64,000 nucleotides of DNA from Burkholderiales bacterium PBB3. Lineage in GTDB: Bacteria > Pseudomonadota > Gammaproteobacteria > Burkholderiales > Burkholderiaceae_C. Positions within the stretch are counted from its first letter, which is position 1, and each line of letters opens with the position of its first letter. A program made the translations under genes and the position numbers. Location of the stretch: the NCBI GenBank assembly GCA_002256115.1, contig NKIK01000009.1:1-64000 (forward strand), given 5' to 3'. This document shows positions 40,717-49,277 of the stretch, piece after piece. The notes beneath the pieces were generated by a model that had not been told where the DNA came from, did not search any database, and was given only the letters and a program-made list of their open reading frames with translations.

Positions 40717-41498
40717 GCAGTAAAAAGATCGGCGACGTCATCCTCGACGTCAAAAACATCAGCCTGAGCTTTGGCGGCGTGAAGGCGCTGACCGACATCA
40801 GCTTCGACGTGCGTGAGCATGAGATTCGCGCCATCATCGGCCCCAATGGCGCGGGAAAGAGTTCGATGCTGAACTGCATCAACGGCGTCTACACACCGCA
40901 GCAAGGCTCCATTGCATTCCGCGGCCAAACCTTCAAACACATGAACAGCCACCAGGTGGCCGTGATGGGGGTGGCGCGTACCTTTCAGAACCTGGCCTTG
41001 TTCAAAGGCATGAGCGTGTTGGACAACATCATGTCGGGCCGCAACCTGAAGATCAAAAGCAATATCTTGCTGCAGGCCCTGCGCTGGGGCCCGGCTGAGC
41101 GCGAAGAAATCATGCACCGCGAGGCGGTGGAACGCATCATTGATTTTCTGGAAATTCAGGCCTACCGCAAAACGCCGGTCGGCCAATTGCCTTACGGCCT
41201 GCAAAAGCGCGTGGACCTGGGCCGCGCCCTGGCCATGGAGCCTCAGGTGCTGCTGCTGGACGAACCCATGGCGGGTATGAACGTGGAAGAAAAGCAGGAC
41301 ATGTGCCGCTTTGTGCTGGACGTGAATGACGAGTTTGGCACCACAGTCGTATTGATCGAGCACGACATGGGCGTGGTGATGGACATCAGCGACCGCGTGG
41401 TGGTGCTGGACTACGGCAAGAAGATTGGGGACGGCACGCCCGACGAGGTGCGCAACAACCCTGATGTGATCAGCGCTTACCTGGGGACTTCTCACTAA
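40713..41498 (+). CDS. livG: Branched-chain amino acid-type ABC transporter ATP-binding protein LivG
   Basis: A 261-residue ATPase. Walker A is IIGPNGAGKSS (about 43-53), the Q-loop VARTFQNLALF, the signature LPYGLQKRVDLGRAL (the L-P-Y-G variant usual in LivG) and Walker B VLLLDEPMAGMN. The C-terminal end GDGTPDEVRNNPDVISAYLG is a LivG/BraF hallmark. It partners with LivF to drive import by LivHM. The start overlaps the ligase stop and the stop overlaps the livH start (41498). Confidence 0.93.
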   Translation: MSSKKIGDVILDVKNISLSFGGVKALTDISFDVREHEIRAIIGPNGAGKSSMLNCINGVYTPQQGSIAFRGQTFKHMNSHQVAVMGVARTFQNLALFKGMSVLDNIMSGRNLKIKSNILLQALRWGPAEREEIMHREAVERIIDFLEIQAYRKTPVGQLPYGLQKRVDLGRALAMEPQVLLLDEPMAGMNVEEKQDMCRFVLDVNDEFGTTVVLIEHDMGVVMDISDRVVVLDYGKKIGDGTPDEVRNNPDVISAYLGTSH

Positions 41499-42427
41499 TG
41501 GCCTTCTTTTTAGAAACCCTGTTGGGCGGCCTGATGGCCGGCATGCTGTATTCGCTGGTCGCGCTGGGCTTTGTGCTGATCTACAAGGCCTCAGGTGTCT
41601 TCAACTTTGCGCAAGGGGCCATGGTGCTGTTTGCCGCGCTGGCGATGGCGCGTTTTGCCGAGTGGATTCCGGCGATGACCGGTATCACCGATCCCATCAC
41701 CGCTAACGTATTGGCTTTCATCGCCGCAGGCATCGTGATGTTTCTGGTCGCCTGGGTGATTGAACGCCTGGTGCTGCGCCACCTAGTGAACCAGGAAGGA
41801 ACCACCTTGCTGATGGCCACGCTGGGCATTACCTACTTTCTTGAGGGGCTGGGGCAAACGGTGTTTGGCAGCAATATCTACAAGATCGACATCGGCATGC
41901 CCAAAGACCCGGTGATGATTTTGGAGAGCACGTTTGAGGGCGGCATTCTGATCAACAAAGAAGACTGGTACGCCGCGCTGATTGCCGCCGCGCTGGTGGC
42001 GCTGCTCAGTGTCTTCTTCCAAAAAACGGCGACAGGCCGGGCTCTGCGTGCGGTGGCCGACGACCACCAGGCCGCGCAGTCCATCGGCATTCCACTGAAC
42101 CGTATTTGGGTGATTGTGTGGTGTGTGGCGGGTGTGGTGGCGCTGGTGGCCGGAATGATTTGGGGTAGCAAACTGGGCGTGCAGTTCTCGCTCACTACGG
42201 TGGCTTTGCGCGCTTTGCCGGTCGTCATTCTGGGCGGCCTCACCTCGGTGCCGGGCGCGATTGTGGGGGGCTTGATTATTGGCGTGGGCGAGAAGCTCTC
42301 TGAGGTTTACCTCGGGCCCTATGTAGGCGGCGGCATTGAGATTTGGTTTGCCTACGTGTTGGCGCTAGGATTTTTGCTGATCCGTCCGCAAGGTTTGTTT
42401 GGCGAAAAGATCATTGATCGCGTGTGA
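41498..42427 (+). CDS. livH: Branched-chain amino acid-type ABC permease LivH
   Basis: A 309-residue inner-membrane permease with about eight hydrophobic segments. It begins FFLETLLGGLMAGMLYSLVALG, the typical LivH start, and carries FNFAQGAMVLF and the later cytoplasmic coupling segment TGRALRAVADDHQAAQSIGI. It forms the channel with LivM. The start overlaps the livG stop by one base and the next gene follows after 9 bp. Confidence 0.93.
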   Translation: MAFFLETLLGGLMAGMLYSLVALGFVLIYKASGVFNFAQGAMVLFAALAMARFAEWIPAMTGITDPITANVLAFIAAGIVMFLVAWVIERLVLRHLVNQEGTTLLMATLGITYFLEGLGQTVFGSNIYKIDIGMPKDPVMILESTFEGGILINKEDWYAALIAAALVALLSVFFQKTATGRALRAVADDHQAAQSIGIPLNRIWVIVWCVAGVVALVAGMIWGSKLGVQFSLTTVALRALPVVILGGLTSVPGAIVGGLIIGVGEKLSEVYLGPYVGGGIEIWFAYVLALGFLLIRPQGLFGEKIIDRV

Positions 42428-42436
42428 GATAAAAAC

Positions 42437-43513
42437 ATGTTCTACAGAGAAAACGGCCAATTCAAAACCAGCTACCGGGCGGATCAGCAAATCTTTCCGA
42501 TTGCGCAAGATCGCATCGCCTTGTCCGTGCTGTTGCTCGTGGCTTTTGCCGCCGTGCCAGCCCTGGCCAGCGACTACTGGTTCACCAATATTCTGATCCC
42601 CTTCCTGATATTTTCTTTGGCGGCAGTCGGGGTGAATATTTTGGTGGGCTACTGCGGCCAAATCTCGCTGGGCTCGGGCGCATTTATGGCCGTAGGCGCC
42701 TATGCCGCGTACAACTTTTCAGTGCGCATTGATGGCATGCCCTTGTTGCTGTCGCTTATAGGCGGTGGGGTGTGCGCCATGCTGTTTGGCATCCTGTTTG
42801 GACTTCCCAGTTTGCGGGTCAAAGGTTTGTATCTGGCTGTCGCTACGTTGGCGGCTCAGTTCTTTGCCGACTGGATGTTTTTGCGCATTCAATGGTTCAC
42901 CAATAATTCGCCCTCGGGCTCGGTATCAGTGTCCAACCTGCAGGTGTTTGGCTTCGCTATTGAGAGCCCCACCTCCAAATACCTATTCTGTTTGAGCGTG
43001 CTGGCCCTCATCGCCTTGCTGGCTAAAAACCTGGTGCGCGGTGCCGTGGGCCGGGAGTGGATGGCGATTCGGGATATGGATGTGGCGGCCGCGGTCATCG
43101 GTATTCGCCCCATGTACGCCAAGCTGACAGCGTTCGCCGTTAGCTCCTTCATCGTCGGTGTGGCCGGGGCCTTGTGGGCCTTCATTTACCTGGGGGCCTG
43201 GGAGCCTGCCGCGTTCTCGGTGGACCAGTCATTCAAGCTCTTATTCATGGTGATTATTGGTGGCATGGGTTCCATCATGGGTAGCTTCTTTGGGGCGGCA
43301 TTTATCGTATTGCTGCCTATTTTCTTGAGCCAGTTTTTGCCTGGATTTGCCAGGCTGGTGGGGTTCGAGATCTCCACTGCGGGCGTGTCCCACGCCGAGC
43401 TGATGGTGTTTGGCGGCTTGATTGTTTGGTTCCTGATCGTGGAGCCGCATGGTCTGGCCAAGCTGTGGTCGGTGGCTAAGCAAAAGCTGCGTTTGTGGCC
43501 CTTCCCACATTGA
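42437..43513 (+). CDS. livM: Branched-chain amino acid-type ABC permease LivM
   Basis: A 358-residue permease of the LivM family. About ten hydrophobic helices; the conserved GYCGQISLGSGAFMAVGAYA and GREWMAIRDMDVAAAVIGI segments are visible, with the second contacting the ATPase. Its N-terminus (MFYRENGQFKTSYRADQQIF) is longer and more polar than usual but fits family variants. It pairs with LivH in the same operon. Confidence 0.93.
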   Translation: MFYRENGQFKTSYRADQQIFPIAQDRIALSVLLLVAFAAVPALASDYWFTNILIPFLIFSLAAVGVNILVGYCGQISLGSGAFMAVGAYAAYNFSVRIDGMPLLLSLIGGGVCAMLFGILFGLPSLRVKGLYLAVATLAAQFFADWMFLRIQWFTNNSPSGSVSVSNLQVFGFAIESPTSKYLFCLSVLALIALLAKNLVRGAVGREWMAIRDMDVAAAVIGIRPMYAKLTAFAVSSFIVGVAGALWAFIYLGAWEPAAFSVDQSFKLLFMVIIGGMGSIMGSFFGAAFIVLLPIFLSQFLPGFARLVGFEISTAGVSHAELMVFGGLIVWFLIVEPHGLAKLWSVAKQKLRLWPFPH

Positions 43514-43569
43514 TTTTTTGGTTGGTTTTTCCCCCGGTGCTTTTGATATTTATTACATAGGAGACAGAC

Positions 43570-44898
43570 ATGAAGCTTCGCAAACTCGTACTCGCGGCCA
43601 CCTTGGTGGCAGCCGGATCGTCCGTGCTGGTCACGGGCACTGCCTTTGCTCAGGCTAAAGAGCAGTTCATTCCGGTGCTGTCTTACCGCACCGGTCCTTA
43701 CGCACCCAACGGTGTGCCCTGGGCCAATGGCTATGTGGACTACATCAAGCTGATGAACGCCCGTGGCGGCATCAACGGCGTGAAGTTCAGCTTTGAAGAG
43801 TGTGAGACCGGCTACGACACTGCGCGCAGTGTGGAGTGTTATGAGCGCCTCAAAGGCAAGGGTGCCTCTTTTGTGCAGCCGCTGTCGACGGGCGCTACCT
43901 TTGCCATCACCGAAAAAGCCCCTGTGGACAAGATCTCTGTGGTGACCGTGGGCTATGGCCGCAGTGAGAGCGCAGACGGCACCGTCTTCAAATGGAACTT
44001 CCCCATTGCGGGCACCTACTGGGTAGCGGCAGATGCGATTTTGCAAGCCATCGCTAAAAAAGAAGGCGGTTTGGACAAGCTCAAAGGTAAAAAGCTGGCC
44101 TTGGTTTACCACGATAGCCCGTTTGGCAAGGAGCCCATTGCCTTGCTGCAAGAGCGCGCTGCCTTGCATGGCTTTAGCCTGCAATTATTGCCAGTGACCG
44201 CCCCTGGCGTCGAGCAAAAAGCCACGTGGCTGCAAGTGCGCCAAAGCAAGCCTGACTACACCTTGTTGTGGGGCTGGGGCGTAATGAACTCCACGGCCAT
44301 TAAGGAAGCGCAAGCGACGGGCTACCCGCGCGAAAAGATGTATGGCGTGTGGTGGGCCGGTGCGGAGCCTGATGTGAAAGACGTAGCAGAAGGTGCCAAG
44401 GGCTACAACGCGGTGACCATGCAGCACGGTGCTGAGCCGGACTCGCGGCTGGTGAAAGACATCATGGCTTTGGTGCATGGCAAAGGCCAAGGCACGGGAC
44501 CCAAGGAAGAAGTCGGCCAGGTGCTCTATATGCGCGGTGCTATGAGTGCCATGCTGGGTATTGAAGGCATCCGTGCGGCGCAAGACCGTTTTGGCAAGGG
44601 CAAGGTCATGACCGGCGAGCAAGTGCGCTGGGGCCTGGAGAACCTGAACCTGACCCAGCCCAAGCTGGACGGCCTGGGCTTTGCGGGTGTGATGCGCCCG
44701 ATCAGCACTTCGTGTGTGGACCATATGGGTTCATCCTGGGCGCGTATTCACACTTGGGACGGCAAGGCTTGGAAGTTCACATCTGATTGGCTGCAAGGCG
44801 ATGAGCAAATCATCAAGCCTCTGGTGAAAACGACTGCGGCCAAATACGCGGCCGATAAGAAGCTGACACCCCGCACCCCGGCGGATTGCCAGTCTTGA
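43570..44898 (+). CDS. Periplasmic substrate-binding protein of the Liv-type ABC importer
   Basis: A 442-residue type I periplasmic binding protein (Peripla_BP_6). The signal peptide is LVLAATLVAAGSSVLVTGTAFAQA. The mature protein contains the two-lobed fold, e.g. YVDYIKLMNARGGINGVKFS, VSVVTVGYGRSES-like text (ISVVTVGYGRSES) and KLKGKKLALVYHDSPFGKE. It captures the substrate for LivHMGF. It is longer than LivJ/LivK (about 370) and belongs to the branch often associated with aromatic or other organic acids; the ligand is not known. AGGAGAC lies 5 nt upstream of the ATG. Confidence 0.9.
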   Translation: MKLRKLVLAATLVAAGSSVLVTGTAFAQAKEQFIPVLSYRTGPYAPNGVPWANGYVDYIKLMNARGGINGVKFSFEECETGYDTARSVECYERLKGKGASFVQPLSTGATFAITEKAPVDKISVVTVGYGRSESADGTVFKWNFPIAGTYWVAADAILQAIAKKEGGLDKLKGKKLALVYHDSPFGKEPIALLQERAALHGFSLQLLPVTAPGVEQKATWLQVRQSKPDYTLLWGWGVMNSTAIKEAQATGYPREKMYGVWWAGAEPDVKDVAEGAKGYNAVTMQHGAEPDSRLVKDIMALVHGKGQGTGPKEEVGQVLYMRGAMSAMLGIEGIRAAQDRFGKGKVMTGEQVRWGLENLNLTQPKLDGLGFAGVMRPISTSCVDHMGSSWARIHTWDGKAWKFTSDWLQGDEQIIKPLVKTTAAKYAADKKLTPRTPADCQS

Positions 44899-44918
44899 TA
44901 GCACCCCCGTTGCCCGCT

Positions 44919-45017
44919 CACTGCGTGTAGCGGTCCTCCCCCCTCAAGGGGGCAACACCAGCGGCCCGGCTGAGCCGGTTCCGCGGTGTTTCTGGAGGGG
45001 TGGCTTGCTTCGCTCGC
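44919..45017 (+). repeat. GC-rich interspersed repeat, copy A
   Basis: About 100 bp (CACTGCGTGTAGCGG..., CCCCCTCAAGGGGG hairpin, ACACCAGCGGCCCGGC, CCGCGGTGTTTCTGGAGGGG, GGCTTGCTTCGCTCGCC) with a second copy at 45954-46049. The inner hairpin could end transcription after the binding-protein gene. Confidence 0.85.
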
Positions 45018-45050
45018 CACTTCTCAGGGCGCGGCGTAGTAGGGCACTTC

Positions 45051-45109
45051 GATTAGCGGCTCTTCGGAGCCGCCAATCGACAGGTTTGCAGTGCAGTCTT
45101 GTCGATTGG
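45051..45109 (+). promoter_or_regulatory. Leader with mutually exclusive hairpins upstream of livF
   Basis: Three segments can pair two ways. GATTAGCGGCTC (45051-45062) pairs with GAGCCGCCAATC (45067-45078) across a TTCG tetraloop, with one mismatch. The overlapping CCAATCGACA (45073-45082) pairs perfectly with TGTCGATTGG (45100-45109), 7 nt before the ribosome site AGGAAA (45117-45122). This looks like a possible riboregulatory leader or a simple pair of hairpins; no ligand is known. Confidence 0.45.
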
Positions 45110-45125
45110 TGAAGGCTAGGAAATT

Positions 45126-45935
45126 ATGGAACCCAACAACATCGTTCTCAATGTGAATGGCATCGAGGTCATTTACAACCACGTCATCCTGGTGCTGAAG
45201 GGGGTGTCGCTGCAAGTGCCGCAGGGGCGGATTGTGGCCATCTTGGGTGGTAACGGGGCGGGCAAGACGACCACGCTGCGGGCGGTGAGCAACCTGCTGG
45301 CGGGGGAGCGGGGTGCCGTCACCAAAGGCAGCATTGAGTTACGTGGCGAGCGTATTGAAAACCTGAGCCCGGCCGACCTGGTGCAGCGCGGCGTGGTGCA
45401 GGTGATGGAGGGGCGGCACTGCTTTGCCCACCTGACGATTGAAGAAAACCTGCTGACCGGCGGCTACACGCGCAAGAGCAAGGCCGAAGTGGCGGCGAAT
45501 CTGGAGAAGGTTTACAGCTACTTTCCGCGGCTGAAAACCAGGGCGTCCAGCCAGGCCGCCTATACCTCGGGCGGTGAGCAGCAGATGTGCGCCATCGGCC
45601 GCGCGTTGATGGCCAACCCCAGCATGGTGCTGCTGGATGAGCCCTCGATGGGGCTGGCACCGCAGATCGTGGAAGAGGTGTTTGAGATTGTGAAAGACCT
45701 CAACGCCAAGGAAAAAGTGACCTTCCTGATTGCCGAGCAAAACACCAATATGGCGCTGAAGTATGCCGACTACGGCTACATCATGGAAAGCGGTCGCGTG
45801 GTGATGGATGGTGCTGCCGAAGACCTGCGCACCAATGAAGACGTCAAGGAGTTCTATTTGGGCGTGGGTGGCGGCGAGCGTAAGAGCTTTAAGGATGTGA
45901 AGAGCTACAAGCGTCGCAAGCGTTGGCTTGCTTGA
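45126..45935 (+). CDS. livF: Branched-chain amino acid-type ABC transporter ATP-binding protein LivF
   Basis: A 269-residue ATPase. Walker A is ILGGNGAGKTT (about 38-48), the signature YTSGGEQQMCAIGRAL (a variant of LSGGQ) and Walker B MVLLDEPSMGLAP, which is the LivF hallmark. The H-loop His is replaced: LIAEQNTNMALKYAD shows the usual LivF E-Q-N-T/A-x-x-A motif. The C-terminus (FLGVGGGERKSFKDVKSYKRRKRW) has a basic tail, slightly longer than usual. It is 190 bp apart from the binding-protein gene, separated by repeat A and the hairpin leader, and is followed by repeat B. Confidence 0.92.
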   Translation: MEPNNIVLNVNGIEVIYNHVILVLKGVSLQVPQGRIVAILGGNGAGKTTTLRAVSNLLAGERGAVTKGSIELRGERIENLSPADLVQRGVVQVMEGRHCFAHLTIEENLLTGGYTRKSKAEVAANLEKVYSYFPRLKTRASSQAAYTSGGEQQMCAIGRALMANPSMVLLDEPSMGLAPQIVEEVFEIVKDLNAKEKVTFLIAEQNTNMALKYADYGYIMESGRVVMDGAAEDLRTNEDVKEFYLGVGGGERKSFKDVKSYKRRKRWLA

Positions 45936-45953
45936 ACACCCCCCGGCTTGACC

Positions 45954-46049
45954 CACTGCGTGTGGCCGCTTTCCCCCTTGCAGGGGGCGACACCAGTGGC
46001 CCGGCGAAGCCGGATCCACGGTGCAACTGGAAGGGTGGCTCGCTGCGCT
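45954..46049 (+). repeat. GC-rich interspersed repeat, copy B
   Basis: About 96 bp matching copy A with scattered changes (CACTGCGTGTGGCCGC, CCCCCTTGCAGGGGG hairpin, ACACCAGTGGCCCGGC, GGATCCACGGTGCAACTGG). It ends about 35 bp before the start of the next gene. Confidence 0.85.
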
Positions 46050-46083
46050 TTGGCACCAACATACAAACAAGGAGGATGCGCTT

Positions 46084-47343
46084 GTGAATGATTTTTACGA
46101 CGATCTGGAGTCCCGATCCCCCGAACTGCGGGAAGCCGCCCAATTGGCTGCCTTGCCCGCGCAGGTAGCCCATGCCCAGACCCGCAGCGCGGCGTTTGCC
46201 GACATCATGCGCGGTGTGGATGCTGCATCCGTCACCAGCCGCGCTGCACTGGCGCGCCTGCCCGTCATCCGCAAGCACGAACTGTTGGAGCGCCAACTGG
46301 CGGCCCGCCAGGCGGGGGGCGCTGCCAATGTGTTCGGAGGCTTTAGCGCGGTGGGTTTTGGTGCGGGCATGCCGCGTGTGTTTGCCAGCCCAGGCCCGAT
46401 CTACGAACCTGAAGGCACAGCGCGGGACTACTGGCGCATGGCGCGTGCGATTTTTGCTGCGGGCTTCCGCCCCGGCGAGCTGATTCACAACAGCTTCAGT
46501 TACCACTTTGTCCCGGCCGGTTCGATGATGGAAACCGGTGCCCACGCCATGGGCTGCACCGTGTTCCCTGGAGGCACCGGCCAGACCGAGCAGCAGGTGC
46601 AAGCCATGCGCGACCTGCAGCCTGCGGGCTACATCGGTACCCCCAGTTTTTTGAAGATCATTCTGGAGAAGGCGTTCGAGATGGGTGTGGCCCTGCCCAG
46701 CGTGCAGAAGGCCATGTTTGGTGGTGAGGCATTTCCGCCCAGCCTGCGCGATTGGTTCATCGCCCACGGTATCGATGGTTATCAGTGCTACGCCACGGCA
46801 GACTTGGGATTGATTGCCTATGAAACCCCAGCCCGCGAAGGCCTGGTGCTGGACGAAGGCGTGATCGTGGAGATCGTGCGCCCCGGTACCGGTGACCCGG
46901 TGGCTGAGGGCGAAGTGGGCGAGGTGGTGGTGACCACTTTGAATGCGACTTACCCGTTGGTCCGTTTTGGCACGGGAGATTTATCTGCCGTGCTACCGGG
47001 CCATTGCCCCACCGGCCGAACCAACACCCGCATCAAAGGCTGGATGGGCCGGGCCGACCAGACCACCAAGGTGCGCGGCATGTTTGTGCACCCCAAGCAG
47101 GTGGACGATATCGTCAAACGCTTCCCTGAGTTGGGCCGCGCGCGCCTGGTGGTGAGCGGGGAGATGGCCAACGACCAGATGGTGTTGCGCGCCGAAACTA
47201 CGTCCAGCAACACAGGGCTGCTGGAGCGCGTGGGTGAGGCCATCCGAGATGTCACCAAGCTGCGCGGCCAGGTAGAGCTCTTGCCGCCGGGGAGTCTGCC
47301 TAATGATGGCAAGGTTATTGAAGATGCCCGCAGCTACCAGTGA
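46084..47343 (+). CDS. Phenylacetate-CoA ligase-like adenylate-forming enzyme
   Basis: A 419-residue protein of the PaaK group, which activates aromatic or other carboxylic acids to CoA thioesters. The N-terminus has the PaaK-like DFYDDLESRSPELREAAQLA. The central part has VFGGFSAVGFG and GAGMPRVFASPG (adenylate loop), then GYQCYATADLGLIAYETPAREGL-type region (motif Y-x-x-x-(D/E)). The C-terminal AMP-binding domain contains RADQTTKVRGMFVHPKQVDDI. A GTG start at 46084 was chosen because AGGAGG lies 8 nt upstream. Paired with the FAA1-type ligase and Liv transporter, it suggests uptake and activation of two related acids or of one acid at different steps. It is 148 bp from livF across repeat B. 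Confidence 0.87.
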   Translation: MNDFYDDLESRSPELREAAQLAALPAQVAHAQTRSAAFADIMRGVDAASVTSRAALARLPVIRKHELLERQLAARQAGGAANVFGGFSAVGFGAGMPRVFASPGPIYEPEGTARDYWRMARAIFAAGFRPGELIHNSFSYHFVPAGSMMETGAHAMGCTVFPGGTGQTEQQVQAMRDLQPAGYIGTPSFLKIILEKAFEMGVALPSVQKAMFGGEAFPPSLRDWFIAHGIDGYQCYATADLGLIAYETPAREGLVLDEGVIVEIVRPGTGDPVAEGEVGEVVVTTLNATYPLVRFGTGDLSAVLPGHCPTGRTNTRIKGWMGRADQTTKVRGMFVHPKQVDDIVKRFPELGRARLVVSGEMANDQMVLRAETTSSNTGLLERVGEAIRDVTKLRGQVELLPPGSLPNDGKVIEDARSYQ

Positions 47344-47441
47344 GTAGGCGCTTCAAAATCGTCCCGGCTATCTAAGTAGTTTCCGCCATGCCCAAATGTG
47401 GCGAAGCCTCTAAACTGACTTGACTAACAACAGGAGACGCC

Positions 47442-48413
47442 ATGAAAAAACTCGTCGTTGCAGCAGCGGCCCTTTCTGCCATGCTGGCATTCGCAGATAC
47501 CTTTCCCGCCAAGCCCATCACCATTGTGGTGCCCTTTACCGCAGGCGGCCCCACTGACCGTGTAGCCCGCGACTTGGCTGAAGCGATGCGCAAGCCCCTG
47601 GGTGGCGTAAGCATCTTGGTGGACAACGCAGCCGGAGCCGGTGGCTCCATCGGTGCCAACAAGGTGGCTAAGGCCACGCCGGATGGCTACACACTGTTGC
47701 TCCACCACATCGGCATGGCCACCATGCCCACGTTGGTGCGCAATATCCCCTTCAAGGTGGAGAGCGATTTTGAATACCTGGGCGCTGTCAATGACGTGCC
47801 CATGACGCTGATTGGTCGACCCAGTCTGCCTGCCAAAAACTACAAGGAACTCGCCACCTGGATCGAACAGAACAAAGGCAAGATCAACCTGGGCAATGCC
47901 GGAATTGGCTCTGCATCCCACCTATGCGGCTTGCTGTATCAAAACGCAGTGGGCGTAGACATGGTCACCGTGCCTTACAAGGGCACTGCCCCCGCGATGA
48001 CCGACCTGATTGGTGGCCAAATTGATTTCATGTGCGACCAGACCACGAACACATCAGGTCAGATTGAGGCCAAGAAAGTGATTGCCTATGCCGTCACCAC
48101 GGCTAAGCCACTGACCACACCCGCGCTGAAAGACTTGCCAACGCTGCAGGCTTCGGGCCTGAAGGGTTTTGAAGTGACGATCTGGCACGGCCTGTATGCG
48201 CCCAAGGGCACACCGGCGGATGTATTGGTCAAACTCAATGGCGCACTGAAAGTGGCGCTGAAAGACCCCGAATTCATCAAGAAGCAAGAGGGTCTGGGTG
48301 CCGTGGTGGTATCCGACAAGCGCGTGGAGCCCGCAGAGCACAAGAAATTTGTCGCCGCTGAAATCGCCAAGTGGAGCCCGATCATCAAGGCCGCTGGCGT
48401 TTACGCCGACTGA
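47442..48413 (+). CDS. Bug-family tripartite tricarboxylate receptor (periplasmic binding protein)
   Basis: A 323-residue periplasmic protein of the Bug/TctC family. A short signal peptide (KKLVVAAAALSAMLAFA) precedes DTFPAKPITIVVPFTAGGPTD, the Bug hallmark. The rest contains GAGGSIGANKVAKATPDGYTLLL and QTTNTSGQIEAKKVIAYAVT. Such proteins bind carboxylates, amides or aromatic acids for TctAB import, but no tctA or tctB is nearby. Bug receptors of this lineage are often orphans. The ribosome site AGGAGAC precedes the ATG. Confidence 0.92.
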   Translation: MKKLVVAAAALSAMLAFADTFPAKPITIVVPFTAGGPTDRVARDLAEAMRKPLGGVSILVDNAAGAGGSIGANKVAKATPDGYTLLLHHIGMATMPTLVRNIPFKVESDFEYLGAVNDVPMTLIGRPSLPAKNYKELATWIEQNKGKINLGNAGIGSASHLCGLLYQNAVGVDMVTVPYKGTAPAMTDLIGGQIDFMCDQTTNTSGQIEAKKVIAYAVTTAKPLTTPALKDLPTLQASGLKGFEVTIWHGLYAPKGTPADVLVKLNGALKVALKDPEFIKKQEGLGAVVVSDKRVEPAEHKKFVAAEIAKWSPIIKAAGVYAD

Positions 48414-48455
48414 CCGACAGACTGAGCGAGGCCATGCCGACCCATCGACTGCGGG

Positions 48456-48767
48456 CTAAACACCCCAGACGATGGGAGTGTCTTCTGCCTGGCAGCGTTG
48501 CATCATTTTTAGCAACGGGGCCGCGCGCTGGCGCAGTGATACAGCAGTGGCAGGCTCGGTTTCGGGTGTTTCCCGTTGCTTTGCCTCTTCCTCTTGGGTA
48601 ATGGCGTGCTGCAGTGCTTGTATCGCCGCCGGTATGTCAGCCGGGATAAGTATGCCTTTGATCAGGCTTTCGGCATCGCCTTTGCCAATGAGCGTCAGCA
48701 TTTGCCGCCCGTTGGGCTCTAGCATGATGAGATCACCGGTGGCTTGAGATTTGAATTTGTACAGCAT
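48456..48767 (-). CDS. DUF1840 family protein
   Basis: A 103-residue protein with the DUF1840 core: MLYKFKSQATGDLIML, then GRQMLTLIGK and LIKGILIPADIPAAIQALQHA. The C-terminus contains RQRAAPLLKMMQRCQAED and the end VWGV. The family is a common small betaproteobacterial protein without a known function. The chosen ATG at 48767 matches the family start; upstream residues do not. It converges with the Bug receptor gene. Confidence 0.85.
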   Translation of the reverse strand: MLYKFKSQATGDLIMLEPNGRQMLTLIGKGDAESLIKGILIPADIPAAIQALQHAITQEEEAKQRETPETEPATAVSLRQRAAPLLKMMQRCQAEDTPIVWGV

Positions 48768-48876
48768 GGTGAATTTGGGGTGTGCAGCGGGATGCGTGCG
48801 TTTTATGATCTCGCAGTATGTCCGTTTTGTGGTGCGCTGCACTGCGCGCTACCCCACTTAGTCTTGGAGATTTTGC

Positions 48877-49236
48877 ATGGCCAATTTACACATACTGCGC
48901 GAGCACTCTCTGGGTTTACCCGCAGCCCGAAAAATTGCATTGGCCTGGGCCGAGCAGGTCGAGTCAGATTTCGATATGCAATGCACTTACGAAGAGAGCA
49001 AGACCGCAGACGCAGTGGCTTTTTCTCGCTCTGGTGTCAGCGGTACATTGCATGTGACCAGCGATCGTTTTGAACTGGACGCGAAACTGGGTTTTCTGCT
49101 GGGCGCTTTTAAAGGCCGGATCGAAGCTGAAATCGTTAAAAATCTGGATGACTTGCTGGCACCGAAATCAGCCGCCAAGGCTGGGCCCAAGTCGGCCGCT
49201 AAATCCGCCGCAAAGAAAGCTGCCGCCAAAAAATAA
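48877..49236 (+). CDS. Polyhydroxyalkanoic acid system family protein
   Basis: A 119-residue protein of the PHA-system (PHA_gran_rgn) family. The core is HSLGLPAARKIALAWAEQVE, then MQCTYEESKTADAVAFSRSG and FELDAKLGFLLGAFKGRIEA. The last 25 residues are a Lys/Ala repeat (SAAKSAAKKAAAKK) that resembles the basic tail of PhaF-like phasins and could bind DNA or granules. The family is found beside PHA genes. GGAG precedes the ATG. A perfect hairpin terminator follows. Confidence 0.85.
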   Translation: MANLHILREHSLGLPAARKIALAWAEQVESDFDMQCTYEESKTADAVAFSRSGVSGTLHVTSDRFELDAKLGFLLGAFKGRIEAEIVKNLDDLLAPKSAAKAGPKSAAKSAAKKAAAKK

Positions 49237-49250
49237 GCCTACTTGCAAAC

Positions 49251-49277
49251 AACAATAGCGCCTATGGCGCTATTGTT
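49251..49277. terminator. Strong intrinsic terminator
   Basis: A 12-bp perfect stem AACAATAGCGCC / GGCGCTATTGTT with a 3-nt loop TAT, followed by TTAG on the plus strand and preceded by GCAA on the other. It lies 14 bp after the PHA-system gene and merges into repeat copy 8, whose CTATTGTTTTAG head is part of the right arm. Confidence 0.8.
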
